A stretch of DNA of 64,000 nt from Cavenderia fasciculata (lineage: Eukaryota > Evosea > Eumycetozoa > Acytosteliales > Cavenderiaceae), in contig NW_004457737.1 of NCBI RefSeq assembly GCF_000203815.1, forward strand, positions 682,001-746,000, read 5' to 3'. The first letter of the stretch is position 1. Every line of letters begins with the position of its first letter. The position numbers were made by a program, and so were the translations under genes. The notes beneath the pieces were generated by a model. That model saw only the letters and a list, made by a program, of their open reading frames with translations, searched no databases and was not told the DNA's origin. Of the stretch, positions 34,147 to 46,922 are shown piece after piece.

Positions 34147-35777
34147 TGATAGATATATATAGATATATAAAAAGCAAGCATTAATAATTATTTAGGCATA
34201 TCCAAGGTTTGGTTTTGGCTTAATTGGGTAATCGACAATAACAACAACAAATAACAACAAATAACAACAACAAAAAGATGATTTCATCATTCATTCATTC
34301 ATTCATCCACTCATATCAATTCAATCAACGAGCCAACCAATGACCAATACCAAAAAAACATTCATCAATTTCATTCATTCATTTGATCACGACGACCAAC
34401 CCTAACCCGTCAGAACAAAAAGAATGCAAGCTTGCCATATTAATAGAGACAATAAACCCTTTTTTCTTTTCCCAACTTACACGCACAGGTCCCTCCTCCC
34501 CTCTCTTTGCATAAAACCTAAAATCTTAAACCATGGTCTTCACGAGCTTGACAAATCAAGTGCGTTTAGAAATATCCTATGATTGGCGTTTTGCGAGTCA
34601 TTAGATTTTGTGTTCAAAAACGCTTGACACTAAAATAATTTGTTTTTTGGCGTGATGACGGATTTTTTATGGTGCTGTGGTGGTTCACGGGTGCCAAGCA
34701 CTTGGGCTACGTCAAGCATAGGGGTTGGTTGCTTGATATTATCGCTCACAGCCCGCTCGACACACCCCCTCCTTTCGCTCCTCTCTATCTTTAATGATTG
34801 ATTCCTTGATTGTCTCCCCCATTCGCAAAGATTCTTCATGTCATAGACAAAACAAACTACTTGTGTTTTATTGTTGTCTGTTCATACTCGCTGGTTCTTG
34901 GTTTCAAGTGGTGAGGGAGCCCATTAATCTATAAGTGTGTCTTGTGTTCGATGCAACCAATCACATAACTCATCGCATCCTATAGGTTGCTCGATATTGT
35001 CCTGGTTTTGTGACAGAGGAGGGGGTTGCAAACCCAACCCACCTGAATTTCCAGTTCAGATTTCGAATCACCAAGTTATCCACCCCCCGATCTATCATAA
35101 TGCATCCCTATAGCCCCATCATCATCTCTCAACTTGTTTCTTTGATACATACGCTCTGTTGTTGGTTGGGATGAACGACGATGTAGTGGATACAGATGAA
35201 GGAGGAGTGTACAATTTTTGGTTGGAACCTTGAAAATGATTCTTTGCACTGCTGCTGTCAGGAGAGTAGGTAACTAGTTTCAGTTATCCCCCCCTGTGCG
35301 CAATCAACAAATCAATCAAATAGTAACCAATCCCGACACTACCATAGTTTTTCACTCATTGCGATTGCGATTTAGGGCATCAGAAAACTCACTCTTCGAT
35401 CAAACTACCTTCCCGTTTTAAAAACAGACAACACCCACCTGCAAAGATTGGCTCCTTCTGTGAGCGAAGAGGCCGCGCGCAGTACCAAATTGACTTTTTT
35501 GCAAATCTCTCGTTGGTAGAGAGGGAGCAACATCCCGATTTGGTAATTCCTTTAAAAATCACAATTTCGAATTATTCTTTTTTGCGCGTGGGGGAAAGGG
35601 CCGCCCTTTAGCCTCTTCAACACCTTTAAAAGCAATGAGCGGGTCATTCTCATTTCCATCATCAAAAACAAAGTATTAAATATATATATATATCCAAGAG
35701 ATTTATCTCAATCAAACAAACACACAAACACACAACAATCCACATATCTTTTAATCTAATTAATCCCCCATATAACA
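34147..35777. other. 1.6-kb GC-richer spacer without a gene
   Basis: No convincing frame exists on either strand. The segment from about 34430 is clearly richer in GC than usual spacers. It ends in the promoter region of the thioredoxin-fold gene, with a palindrome at 35595-35609 and a TTTAAAAG box at about 35623. A fold with several stems is possible at 35484-35544. The high GC and lack of ORFs leave room for a non-coding RNA or an old eroded element. Confidence 0.4.
35595..35609. promoter_or_regulatory. Perfect 15-base palindrome upstream of the thioredoxin-fold gene
   Basis: AAAGGGC-C-GCCCTTT is a perfect palindrome around one central base, about 170 bases before the ATG at 35778 and just before a TATA-like TTTAAAAG. 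Its position suggests a transcription-factor site; no known factor is assigned. Confidence 0.3.
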
Positions 35778-36244
35778 ATGTCCATCCCAACTCCAACTGG
35801 TTTCGGTGTCCTCACCACGTATGTATAATACAGATAAACCCTCAGATATATTACTCCATCTTACTAACTAGTACATGCGTTCTCTACACTTTTTTGAAAA
35901 TTTTTTAATTTTTTCTAAATTTCACTAGATATGCTCAAGTCCAAACTTTATTGGTCAATGCTAATCCGACCCAATTGATTGTATTCTACCTTACTGGTTA
36001 CCCATGTCCAGCCTGTGCCATCATTGCACCACATGTCAACAAGTGGGTTGCAAAGTTCCCAACTGTTCAATTCTACCACATTGATTTCAACACTGATGCC
36101 GGTCAAAACCATGAAGCCTGTCAAATGCCATCGATCCCAATCGCCAGATGTTTCAAGGACTACACCAACACTGAAATCATGATTGCCGAATCTGGAGGTA
36201 CCAACTATGGTTACATGGAGACCATGATCAACAACAACAAGTAA
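35778..36244 (+). CDS. Small thioredoxin-fold protein with a CPAC motif
   Basis: Exons are 35778-35818 and 35929-36244, giving 118 residues. The strand TQLIVFYLTGYPCPACAIIA carries a CPAC dithiol in place of the usual CGPC, followed by the helix PHVNKWVAKFPTVQFYHIDF. The expected cis-Pro is in MPSIPIARCF, where thioredoxin has TPT. The length (about 110-120) fits a single thioredoxin domain, and there is no signal peptide. Codon use is rich in C-ending codons, like rpl3, which points to high expression. A cytosolic oxidoreductase or redox-regulated binding protein is likely; the substrate is unknown. Confidence 0.82.
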
Positions 36245-36894
36245 ACTATAGTTACCAGTTAGTTTATTCATCCATCAACATCTACAGTCTTGACAATGTT
36301 TAACCTTTGTACAAATAACCCCATCACCTCACCCACCCACCTACCCATCACCTTATATCATCCATATCATATATTCATATTCACAACTCCTCTGTTTGCT
36401 TGCAAGAGCCAACCACAACCAATTAATTAATAAAATTAAGAACAAAGCTGTACACTATAATAGTTTATATACTATTCATTACAATACACAAAACAAACAA
36501 ACAAACAAATAGTCTTTCTTTATTTCTTTTCTTTTTTTTTTTACTAGGCCTAGAGAGGTATCTATCTTAACCCAATAAGTTAAAGTTTACTGAGTTACTT
36601 GATTGTTCAGGGTACTCTTGTCGTTCCCTTTGCACACCTTTGGGATAATTATAAAAAAAAAAGATATTTTTTCCACGACCTGAGTGAAGTTCACACATTT
36701 TTTGGGAAACCCTCATTGGATGGTTGTTGTCTAATCACACGCCGAAAAAGGAATAAAAATGAAATTTTTTAATATTTTAATTTCTTTTTTTTTTGAAACC
36801 TTCCCCTCACTGTAATCAAATAATAGTAATTGATTGAAGGTGATTGTTATCTTGTCTTTTCTTTTTTTACAATTAGCACAGAGTTAACAATACA
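36245..36894. promoter_or_regulatory. Spacer between the thioredoxin-fold gene and glgB
   Basis: AT-rich, with CACC-rich 3' UTR-like sequence near 36320-36350, AAAC repeats near 36490, and several T- and A-tracts near 36527-36800. No gene is seen. The end should hold the glgB promoter. Confidence 0.4.
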
Positions 36895-39309
36895 ATGACA
36901 AAAGGTAAATAACAACAAGATTAAACATCATCGTCACATTAATACTAACTTGTTTGTTGTTCATTGCTATGATGATCTATAGATTTTAGTAAAGCAACTG
37001 ATGGTACTAAAGTCATATCAGACGACCCATGGTTAGAACCATATGCACAGACACTTCAAAGAAGACACTCACATATCGATTACATGGTCAACCAATTTAA
37101 AGAAAAGGAAGGTGGATTAAAGGCATTTGCAGAAGGTTACAAATTCTTTGGTTTCAATATCACAAATGAAGGTGTACATTATCGTGAATGGTTACCATCT
37201 GCTCATGGTGTAACTTTGGTTGGTGATTTTAGTATGTATACAAAAAAAAAGATAAAGAAAGATAAGACAAGATAACGAAGATTAAAAAGAAGAAGTTTTA
37301 CTTTTACAATACAAATACTTATTTATTTATTTTTTTAAATTATTTTTTAATTTTTTAATTTTTAGATGGATGGAATAAAGAAAGTCATCCACTTGAAAGA
37401 GATGAATATGGTAGATGGTATATATTTTTAAAGAATACAGAGGATGGTAAATGTGCCATTCCACACGGCTCCAAGATAAAGATATATGTAAAGTTGCAAA
37501 ACGGTAATTGGGACTACCGTATTCCAGCCTGGATCCATAGAGTCGAGCAAACCAAAGACAATCCAGTGTTTGACGGTGTATTTTGGAACCCAGCTCAAAA
37601 GTATACATTCAAGCACAAGTCACCTGCCCCTCCAGCCGCCGGCTTGCGTATCTATGAGGCTCATGTTGGCATGTCGAGTGAGAACCCAGAGATCTCATCC
37701 TACAAAAAGTTTAGAGAGACCGTGTTACCACAGATCAAAGAGTTGGGTTACAACTGCGTCCAGTTGATGGCTATCATGGAGCACGCCTACTATGCATCGT
37801 TTGGTTACCAAGTCACCAACTTTTTCGCCATTAGCAGTCGTTTTGGTACACCTGAAGAGTTGATGGAGATGATTGATGCTGCCCACGAAATGGGTCTGCT
37901 CGTGTTTTTGGACGTTGTTCACAGTCACGCTTCAAAGAATGTTCTCGACGGTCTCAACCAATTGGATGGTTCCGATCACCACTACTTTCACTCGGGAGGA
38001 CGTGGCAACCACGATGTTTGGGATAGCAGACTATTCAATTACTCCAATTGGGAAGTACTTCGTTTCCTCCTTTCCAATCTCCGTTTCTTTGTAGATAAAT
38101 ATCATTTCGATGGTTTCAGATTCGATGGTGTCACCTCTATGATTTATTATCATCACGGTTTAGCTCCTGCTTGTTCCTATGATGATTATTTTGGTCCTGC
38201 TGTTGATGAAGATGGTTTATATTATTTATCTCTTGTAAGTAGTAAAACAAATATATATATTTATTTATTTATTATTAATTAATTTATTAATTTATTTTCT
38301 ATTTTTATTTTTTAGGCAAATACATTATTAAAAGAATTAAATCCAAATATTATAACAATTGCAGAAGAGGTAACTGGTATGGCATGTCTTTGTCGTCCAA
38401 TTGCAGAGGGAGGATATGGATTTGATTATAGATTGGGTATGGGTATTCCAGACAAATGGATTGAATTGGTAAAGACAAAGGATGAGGAGTGGAGTATGGC
38501 AACCATTTCCCATATGCTTTCAAATCGTCGTTACAAGGAAAGAAACATCTCTTATGCAGAGTCACATGATCAGTCGTTGGTCGGTGACAAGACACTTGCC
38601 TTTTGGTTGATGGACAAGGAGATGTATGATCAAATGTCGACCACCAGTCCCATCACACCCATCATTTCTCGTGGCATGTCACTACACAAGATGATTAGAT
38701 TGATCACATCTGCTCTTGGTGGTGATGGTTATCTCAACTTTATGGGAAATGAATTTGGTCATCCTGAATGGGTTGATTTCCCAAGAGCTGGCAACAATGA
38801 ATCCTATCATCACGCCAGACGTCGTTGGGATTTACACCGTGATAAATTACTTCGTTATCACCAACTTCGTAATTTCGATATTGCAATGAATCAATTGGAA
38901 GATAAAACTAAATGGTTAATTGATTCTCAAGTATGAAAAAAAAAAAGAAAAAAAATATATTTTAAATGATAAATGTATTAATTTATTATTTATTTTCATT
39001 TATTTATTTTTTTAGGCATTTATATCATGTAAACATGAAGATGACAAGGTGATTGTATTTGAAAGAGCAGGACTTATTTTTGTATTCAATTTCCATCCAT
39101 TCAAGAGTTTCTCAGATTATCGTGTTGGTAGTGGCTCGAGTGGCAAGTATGCCAATGTTTTGGATTCAGACAGAGAAGAGTTTGGAGGTTTTTGTCGTAT
39201 CGGAACCACTCCCCATTTCACTGAAGCTGTTCCATGGCATGATCGCACCCATTCACTCAAGGTTTACATTCCATCAAGAACTTGCCTAGTTTTACAAAAA
39301 GTTGATTAA
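36895..39309 (+). CDS. glgB: 1,4-alpha-glucan (glycogen) branching enzyme
   Basis: Exons are 36895-36904, 36983-37231, 37366-38234, 38316-38930 and 39016-39309, giving 678 residues, close to human GBE1 (702). Order: an N-terminal helical segment ([15 protein letters not shown]), a CBM48 domain ([20 protein letters not shown]), a GH13 barrel and a C-terminal all-beta domain. GH13 motifs are clear: [11 protein letters not shown] (region I), [11 protein letters not shown] with the nucleophile Asp (region II), [10 protein letters not shown] with the acid Glu (region III) and the [13 protein letters not shown] region (region IV). It transfers alpha-1,4 chains to make alpha-1,6 branches in cytosolic glycogen, a reserve that dictyostelids use during development. 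Exon 1 is just 10 bases. Confidence 0.95.
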
Positions 39310-40080
39310 TATTATCAATCCAAATCATCATCATCATCTATCAAACCCCCTCCCCAACCCGTTCAACCATATTAATTTAATAATTTAATTGGTAAAAAAA
39401 AATATAATTATATAAATCTAAAAAAAAAAAACAATAAATAAAAAAACAGCCACATCCTTGGATGAAAACTGATTATAATGTACATTATAAATTCCTTTTG
39501 TCCACAACCTCTTTTCGTCTCATCTCTCTTTTGTATGATATTTACATAAACCTAATGAAAAGAGTACTTTATCAGTGATAACTTCTACATCAGTATCAAC
39601 TTCTTCTTTTGCCAACATAAAAACTTGATATAATTAACATATCATATCTTTGTGTGATGTATGATTCATCATCATTAGGGTAGTTTACTTCCTCCTCTTC
39701 TTCATCTACGTCCATCTCTGCAGATTCAGCTATTTCATTTGAGGATTGTTCCTCTACAACATCATTGACTGATTCGTATCCAACTTTGTTCTTTCGCTAA
39801 CTAAGCGTATCCAATCACCAAGTTTCGGTAATCGTGACATACTCTCCAATCTCCATTCGCTTTTGGTGTAACAATTGGTTTGTCCAAATCACATGGCATT
39901 GACTTGGATACATTAACACTATATGATGTTAATACGTTGAAAGGTAGCAGTATTGAATAATAACCAACACGTATGTTATGGATCAACAACAACAACAAGA
40001 TCTTATTAATTACTTTTACAATTACAAAAAAAATTAATTTATTAATGTGTTGTGTGATTATGATCGATTGTGGATTGAAT
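39310..40080. other. Spacer with decayed coding-like segment, possible retroelement fossil
   Basis: The 3' flank of glgB (A-tracts to about 39445) is followed by a decayed minus-strand coding-like region at about 39660-39900. Part of it (about 39819-39890) has the spacing W-R-x-C-x-D-Y-R-x-L, typical of Ty3-type reverse transcriptases. If so, it is a very short fossil of an LTR retrotransposon and clearly broken. Neighbouring acidic sequence may belong to a different old gene. Weak evidence. Confidence 0.25.
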
Positions 40081-43000
40081 TTATCTTGGCGATTGTCGTG
40101 GAGAGAATCTATTATTATTATTTGCTTGTTCCTCAATGATTGAAATCATTCTACCGATACGCTCAATCTTGGACATGATTGGTGACAGTTCAGCCATATT
40201 GTTTACCTTTTGAATATTGCTAGACAATTCTTGGAGTTTGGAAATGACAGTGTTGTCACGTTTGCCTGCTGCTGTTGGTAGTTGTTTGCCATCGAGAATT
40301 AATTCATAAAGTACAGTTACTAATTTAATATCTACATCGATTACTCCACTGCCTCTTAATGGAATATTAATTCCATTATTATTATTATTATTATTATTTG
40401 GTTGTTGTTGATTTAATTGTACATGGTTATTGTTGTTGTGGTTGGTGTCATTGTTGTGTAATTTTGTAGTCACAGTATTGATAAAATATATGACTGTAGA
40501 TTCCAATGTTTCTTTGACACTTGAGAGTGGGTCATATAGGGAGTCATGGTCACGAAGACTGTTGGAGATTTGGTCAGATACGTCAGCCAACAACTCGGAA
40601 ATATCATTGCTCTGAGAGAATGAAGCAATGTCCATAAAGTCTAAAAACTTAATAGTCTCTTTTTCAATGGATAGGGTGAGTGCGTACAACTCTTGGAAGG
40701 TTGGGGCATAACCAGACAAAGAGGTTGGCGTCAAGCAGTGCACTTGGTGGTTGCTAAAGAGCTGCACTTGTGGCTTGATGGCGAGTGATGGCTTGTCTTG
40801 TGCACCAGATCCACCCGACATGGTGGCCGACTTTTGCCACTCATTGAATGACAATTGTCTGGTAGCACGCTTCAAGATAGCCAACACACCAGACACGTAT
40901 TTAATGTCAATCGACTCTGCAATACGCTTGACAACGTCGTTCAAACTAGAGAGGATGGATTTGGTCGAAGACTGAGCACTCATACGTAACGAGTTGATAA
41001 GTGTCAATGCTGTAGAATCCTTTTTAACGGTTGGTGCCAAACGGTTTCCATGTGTTAAACTACGGCTCTTACGACGGTTGACTCTATCACGATCAAATGC
41101 AGAGTTTGATGACAATTTCATCATTGGAACTACTTGAGTGGTGGTAGAGGTAGGGTTGGCCGTGACGACTGGAGATGCAGATGGTGAAGGTTGTACCACT
41201 TGGCTGTTGGGAACGGTCAATGGTGATGATAATGGAGTTGTTTGAGTTGAATCCATTGATGGTGATACAGTTGCAGCAACATTTGTAGTAGTTGGTGACA
41301 AAGATGGAGATGTTTCAACTTTGACTTCCTCTGTACGTGGGGTGTTTGGTGAACTAGTAGAACCACCACCACCATTTACTTCTGCTGCTGCTTGTATAGT
41401 TATAGCAGATGGTTCTAAAATAGTAACAACTCTTGGTGTTTGGGGAAGTGAAGAAAAGTGTGGAGACGAGTTGGCAGACGATGATGATTCATTGTTTACA
41501 AGATCGGGTGAAAGTTGGAGAGCGAGTGGAACAACCAGTTGGTCTGAAATACCATAATTTGTTTGATGTTCGAGGGATGGAGACTTGGAGAGAGAGTCCA
41601 GGATAAACTTGGTCTTGTAGGTGACTGGATTCCAACTTTCGGAACGGTACAAACAAATGTAGGATGGTTTCTCGAGTAGATCGAGCAACTCGGTACGCTT
41701 GGTGTGAGTGAGGAATTGGAATAGCCATTTTAGCATTTCGGAACGACTCTTTCCAAAGTCTGTACCAAACTGGGAGAATAGCTTGGGCAATGAGATTTCC
41801 TTCTTTTTCAAACAAATGTCAACCTTGCTTGAACAGAATTCCTCGCCAGCGCGATGGAGATCTTCGACCAACATCTCGGCGAGCATGATACGCAGACATG
41901 GGAGAGTGACGTTGACGGCAAACAAGACAAAGTGGTAGCGGGGGTCGAGTGGGATGACAAACTGTCTACGCTTGTCGCCACTACGGATCTGACGCACACG
42001 CGATAAACTATTCTTGGGGTTGTTACGGAGAACACCATGTTGAATATCGGCCAACGAGTAGAGACATCCAGCAATATTGTACTTGTGCATTTGATAGGAT
42101 TTTCTTCGAATGTCAGAGTTGGGTGGTCCCACTAAAAAGTGAAGATGTAGTACCAATAGATTAAATGCATTGATAAAGAATGCTGCGATATACTCTGGTG
42201 ACATATTGTCAAATGTCACAACTTGCAACTCGCACACATCTCGACCAAACTGAAGGAAATCTGCAGTCTGCTGTGTCAATGCCCAATTCAAAGGTTGTCC
42301 ATTAAACTTTATACTCTGTGCGTCTGACAACTTATTGTTTTTACATATAGTTATCAATGTCTTTAATAATTGTTGTACTACTATATGTGCTGATCTTGGT
42401 TCACTTCTCCATTCACTATCAATATTAATTACCTTCTAAAAAAAGAGAAAATAAAAGATTAATATATTTTTAAAAAAAAGAATAGAATTAGTTATTTTTA
42501 GATTTACATACAACTTCTTCTTCAGATTTGTTTGCAACATTTGAAATAACATTTAAAGTTGGAGTGATGACAGTTTGCTTTGCAATTTTAAGGTTCTTTG
42601 TGAGAGATGACCATTTTGGAATGGTGTTATTGTCAGAGTTGGAACGTTGTTTGTTTTTGAGTTCTTTGACACTGCTGTGGTGACCACCAGCAGAATTGGA
42701 ACGTTGCTTGTTGAGGAGATGGTTGGATGAGATGGGGGGAGCAGAGAGAGCAGCACGTTTGGATGATTCGACCGAGTTGAGGATGGTGTCCCACTTGGCA
42801 GCGGTTTGGGCAATGCTTGACTTGGCAACACTCGACTCGTAGGTACGTTGCACCTTTTCGGGATTCTTGTCAATGAATTGTTGGAGGTAGATGATACCGT
42901 CGTGAAGCGAGTCTTCCGACACCATCATACCGTCAATGGTGTGGTCTTCGGCTGGACGAGCAGCCAGCTTGGTGAAAAACTCATCAAGTGCTTGTACATT

Positions 43001-44818
43001 GTCGGTGATAAAGTCGTTGACGTTTTCCATGTATGGTTGGTTGAATGTGGCTTGGTTGGAGAGATTTTGTAGACATTTGGCGACGAGTACAAGTGCACGA
43101 CGCTCGGTGATACCTACACGGCCAGCCGACACGATGCCGGCATTCTCTGGCGACACGCAGGCCGGACAAAATAGACGCAAAAAGACAAAGCCGCCAACAG
43201 CCGCCTTCCAGTGATTGGGGAATTTGCGAGAGACGATCTTTTTAAAGTAAAAGCATACCTCGGCGATACTCTTGGGACACTGGTCAATCGACGCGACAAT
43301 ACGATCGAAAAACTTTTGCGAGACGATACGCAGGTTGCGCTGGTTGGTCTCGGCGTCCTCGCCGGGTGGCAGTTTGATGGGGTCGACCTCGAGTGGTAGC
43401 GGAGAGTTGCACAACTCGACTACGAGTGGTGTCAACGTCTGCTGTAAATAGTGTTGTGCAGTCTTGTGTCCATACGCAACCACCATCTTCATAGCCACCG
43501 AGTTGGACCGGAACAAAGTACCCGGGTCATGACACGCAGCCACCTCCTTTTTCAAAAATGATTTTAACAAGTGCAAGAGTTTGTGGTGACTGTGAAAGAC
43601 GTCGACCAATGACTTGGCGATCATCTGCGCGGCCGTGATATCGACAGAGTCACACATGGCATGTACCAACGACAACTTGGGTGTGATCAAGTGGTCGAGC
43701 ATCTCCTTGTGTGTGGCTTTCAAACGGATCAAGTATGGCAAGTTGGTAACCTCGTACGATATTTGTAGTTGGATCTCTGGATCGTCGCTAGTGTATGATG
43801 ACTCGTCGTCAATGAGGTTGGTAAATGATGACATTGATGTAGATGGTGCAATGGTTGGTGTGACTGGTGTAGATGCAGAGTTGGAACCGGTCACAGTCAA
43901 CTTGTACCACTTTAACGAACTCTCGATACGTCCATTATCGAGATCGGTCTGCTCACTATTATTGATGGTCGCAAGTGTAGGCGACGAAGTAGAGTTTGAC
44001 GCAAATATGGGGATGGGGTTGGCCTGGATACGCTGGCCATTCTGGTACGACACAAATGGTGGTGAGTCCATACCCGATGGTGACGATGGCACCGACAACG
44101 AGTATGGTGGTGGCATGGCCATCCCATACAATTGCGGTGACCCCGATAATCCAGGTGTACCATTACTATGTGCACCAACCGACGATGACGATGCTGCCGA
44201 GTTGGTTGATGATGAAAGTGTATTATTATTATTATTATTATTACTGCTATTATTACTATTGTTGATTGGAATTGGTACACTCGTCGATGAAGTACCAATC
44301 ATAATGGGTGAAGGTGGAAACACGCTGTTTCCACTCTGGCTCAATGTCTTTGGTGATTGTCTAGGTGATGGAGGTGGTGATGCTGATGAAGTGGTTGATG
44401 CGTCCAATATCGGTGATGAGTTTGGTTGATTTTGATTTACAATGGATAAAGAGTTATATGATGATCGTCTAGGTAGACTGATTGGGATTGAAGAGTATTG
44501 TAGTACGACACTTGTCTTGGCGAGTGCGGCCGGTCCGTCCACGACCGATCCATCCGACGATGTCTTGCCGAGCTTGTGGCCACTCTTTTGCTTCAAAAAG
44601 GTAATGTCAAACTTGTTGGACACGATCGGCATCTGAAACACCAACGAGTTCTTTTGCAGACCGTGATCGGATTTGGGACGGCGCAAGACCACGTCGATCG
44701 GATGGTAGTCGTTGCCATCGACGTGGACCGTGCACACCAATGCCCCATCTGTGCCATTCAGAACCTTTGTATTCTTTGCATTTATAATCTTGATAAAGAG
44801 TAATTGTGGTCCATCCAT
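40081..44818 (-). CDS. Ras GTPase-activating protein with C2-like and DUF547 domains
   Basis: Exons are 44818-42512 and 42435-40081, giving 1553 residues; the ATG at 44818 is the first in frame. Residues 1-90 look C2-like (PQLLFIKIINAKNTKVLNG). A Ser/Pro/Asn linker follows to about 330. The RasGAP domain spans about 370-680, with the arginine-finger region TLFRSNSVAMKMV, the helix HYLQQTLTPLVVELC and the FLR-type motif FVFLRLFCPACVSPE. Exon 2 opens with a DUF547 domain (about 785-960: FDNMSPEYIAAFFINAFNLL, HKYNIAGCLYSLADIQHGVL, PLDPRYHFVLFAVN). A long disordered linker and a helical C-terminus follow. It should switch off Ras at the membrane. It is preceded by a long spacer. Confidence 0.9.
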
Positions 44819-45883
44819 CGTCAAATAAATATTTGTATATTATATATATATATATGTTGTTTAATAACTCGTAGTTGGTTTGAGTGAGTGAGAGAGTGTG
44901 TTGAAATAAATAATATAAAAATAAAATAAAATAAAATAAATAAAATAAAGGTTTCTAGAAAAAGAGTTTTACAAGTACTCTCTTTTTTGTTTGTGGGTAG
45001 TAATAAATAAATAAATAAATAAATAAATCGATAGATATGGTATAGTATAGTATATGTATGTTGTATGTATAATTATATAATATTCTAAATTGATTGATTG
45101 ATTGTAAGAGGATGAAGGAAGGGATGGAGGGGAGCAAGGAGGAGAGGGGAGGTTAGTCTACTTGTACTTTTTAATCAATTATATTTATATATATATCAAT
45201 CATTTCATTCAATTCATTTACTACTAATGCATGAACAAGCAAAAACAGGTATTGGATTGGTTGGTCAGGTGTGATTAAAGGTGGTGTGTTGTTGTTAATG
45301 TTGATCGACAGACCAACAACAAGAAAAGAGGTCGACATATAGAACAAACAAATGTCGGTAGGCAGATAGATAGGCAAGTAGAGTAAAAGGGTGGGTAAAA
45401 AGCAAAGGTGGGTAAATAGTAAACAACAAAAAAAAGATAGGAGAGGACAACATCAAAGCAAAAGAATAGGTAGGGATAGAGGGATTGTTATTCTCCTCAT
45501 ATCGAGAGGAGTAGATAGGGGGTTAATTTAACTTGAAGAGATTTGAATCGATGAATGGAGGGTGTAGTAATAACAAGAGGAAGAAGCCTCTTGACAAAAA
45601 AAGAAGGTTGACTCTATTAACAACATCCATCCTTGTTATTGTACAATGATGTTTGATGATGATGATGTTGGATGTATGATGTTGGATGTATGATTGACGA
45701 GATTAACATCAAGCAAACGTCGGAGTAGTTAGGGTTGGTGAATGTAATGTAAACACGCACAGGTTGTGTGGGGGTGAAACATCGTTGTGAGTGTGCATGT
45801 TTGTGAATTTGTGGGGGTGGTGGATTGACTTATGACTGATTGACTGATGCATAAAGTCAAAGAGATGGAACTAACTCTATCCC

Positions 45884-45920
<37 letters not shown>

Positions 45921-46922
45921 CTTTGATTTTAGCTACTGATGATTGTTATTGCCTGTGTCTCTAATACTAGTAGTAAGTTGAATTTAAATGATGTTTGTCA
46001 TTCATACCTTCTTTGAATGATCTTGTCTCCACAATGTGCACAATCTATCTATCTATCTATCAAATCTAAATCTAATCGCAAGTAGTTGAGTTGAGATCTT
46101 CGATCTACTTGTTTCTTTATTCTATGCTTCAAGTACTACTAACTAAATTATCTTTAGTGTTGTTGGGATAAAGAAATATTAAAGAAGAATAGAACAAGGA
46201 GAGGATGAAGAAGAAGATTACTAAAAAGTTAATGTGTATTTTGTGGAATAAGGATAGAGAAGAGAGGATGACTGTTATAATATCCTCACTCTTAACTTGG
46301 TTTGAATAGCGGACCTCGCAAATGTTTTTCTTTTAACGCTTCTCTGCTACGCCCAAGGATCTGTTTTTGCGTGCAAAGTATTGTTTTTCCCAAAGAAGCG
46401 GCCCGTTGTGCTTGCAGAGGGTACGGAATTTCATCAGTTTTTTGGTTTTTTTACGTTGTCCAATGGATTGACCTTTTGGCACCCCTCACATAGTGTGTCG
46501 AGCCATTAATCTTTGGTACTATTTATAACTTGGCTTGACCAAGTCTACTCAAACTTCTCATCATCCAACTTTCCAACCTTTTGACTGATCCTAAACATCA
46601 GAACACACATATTTTTGAACTTTCAAGAAGTGTCTTAATTAGTAAATGATACCACCATACAATTATAAAATTATGAACTAATGAAATGAGAAATAATATT
46701 ACAATATTTATAATATTTTTAATATTTATTTGATATTTTAATACAATGTAACTTTATCACTCCATCCATTAATGGTAATTTAATATACAATACACAGATG
46801 GTGGTGAAAAGAGAGAGAGTCAAAACTCCAATTTGACTTTAAACTCCAAAAAAAACTTCATGAAGTTTCAAGTTAATAGCTTTCTAACTAATATATATAT
46901 ATAATACATAATATAATAAAAG
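44819..46922. other. 2.1-kb spacer without a recognisable gene
   Basis: Contains ATAAA repeats (about 44920-44950), (AAAT)n near 45002-45030, a CT run (about 45890-45914) and TCTA repeats (about 46045-46060). A GC-richer island at about 46305-46560 has no credible frame. The first few hundred bases are the RasGAP gene upstream region; the end is the srp14 upstream region. Nothing else is supported. Confidence 0.4.

Noticed and set aside
35484-35544. tRNA gene
   Set aside because: A 7-bp closing stem and an anticodon-like stem-loop exist, but there is no T-arm with a TTCGA-type loop and no proper D-arm.
43614-44429. Plus-strand frame of 271 codons within the RasGAP gene
   Set aside because: Antisense to a well-supported RasGAP exon; hydrophobic runs come from repeats.
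46302-46493. Plus-strand frame of 63 codons in a GC-richer island
   Set aside because: No recognisable domain and poor codon use; the island is reported as non-coding or unknown instead.
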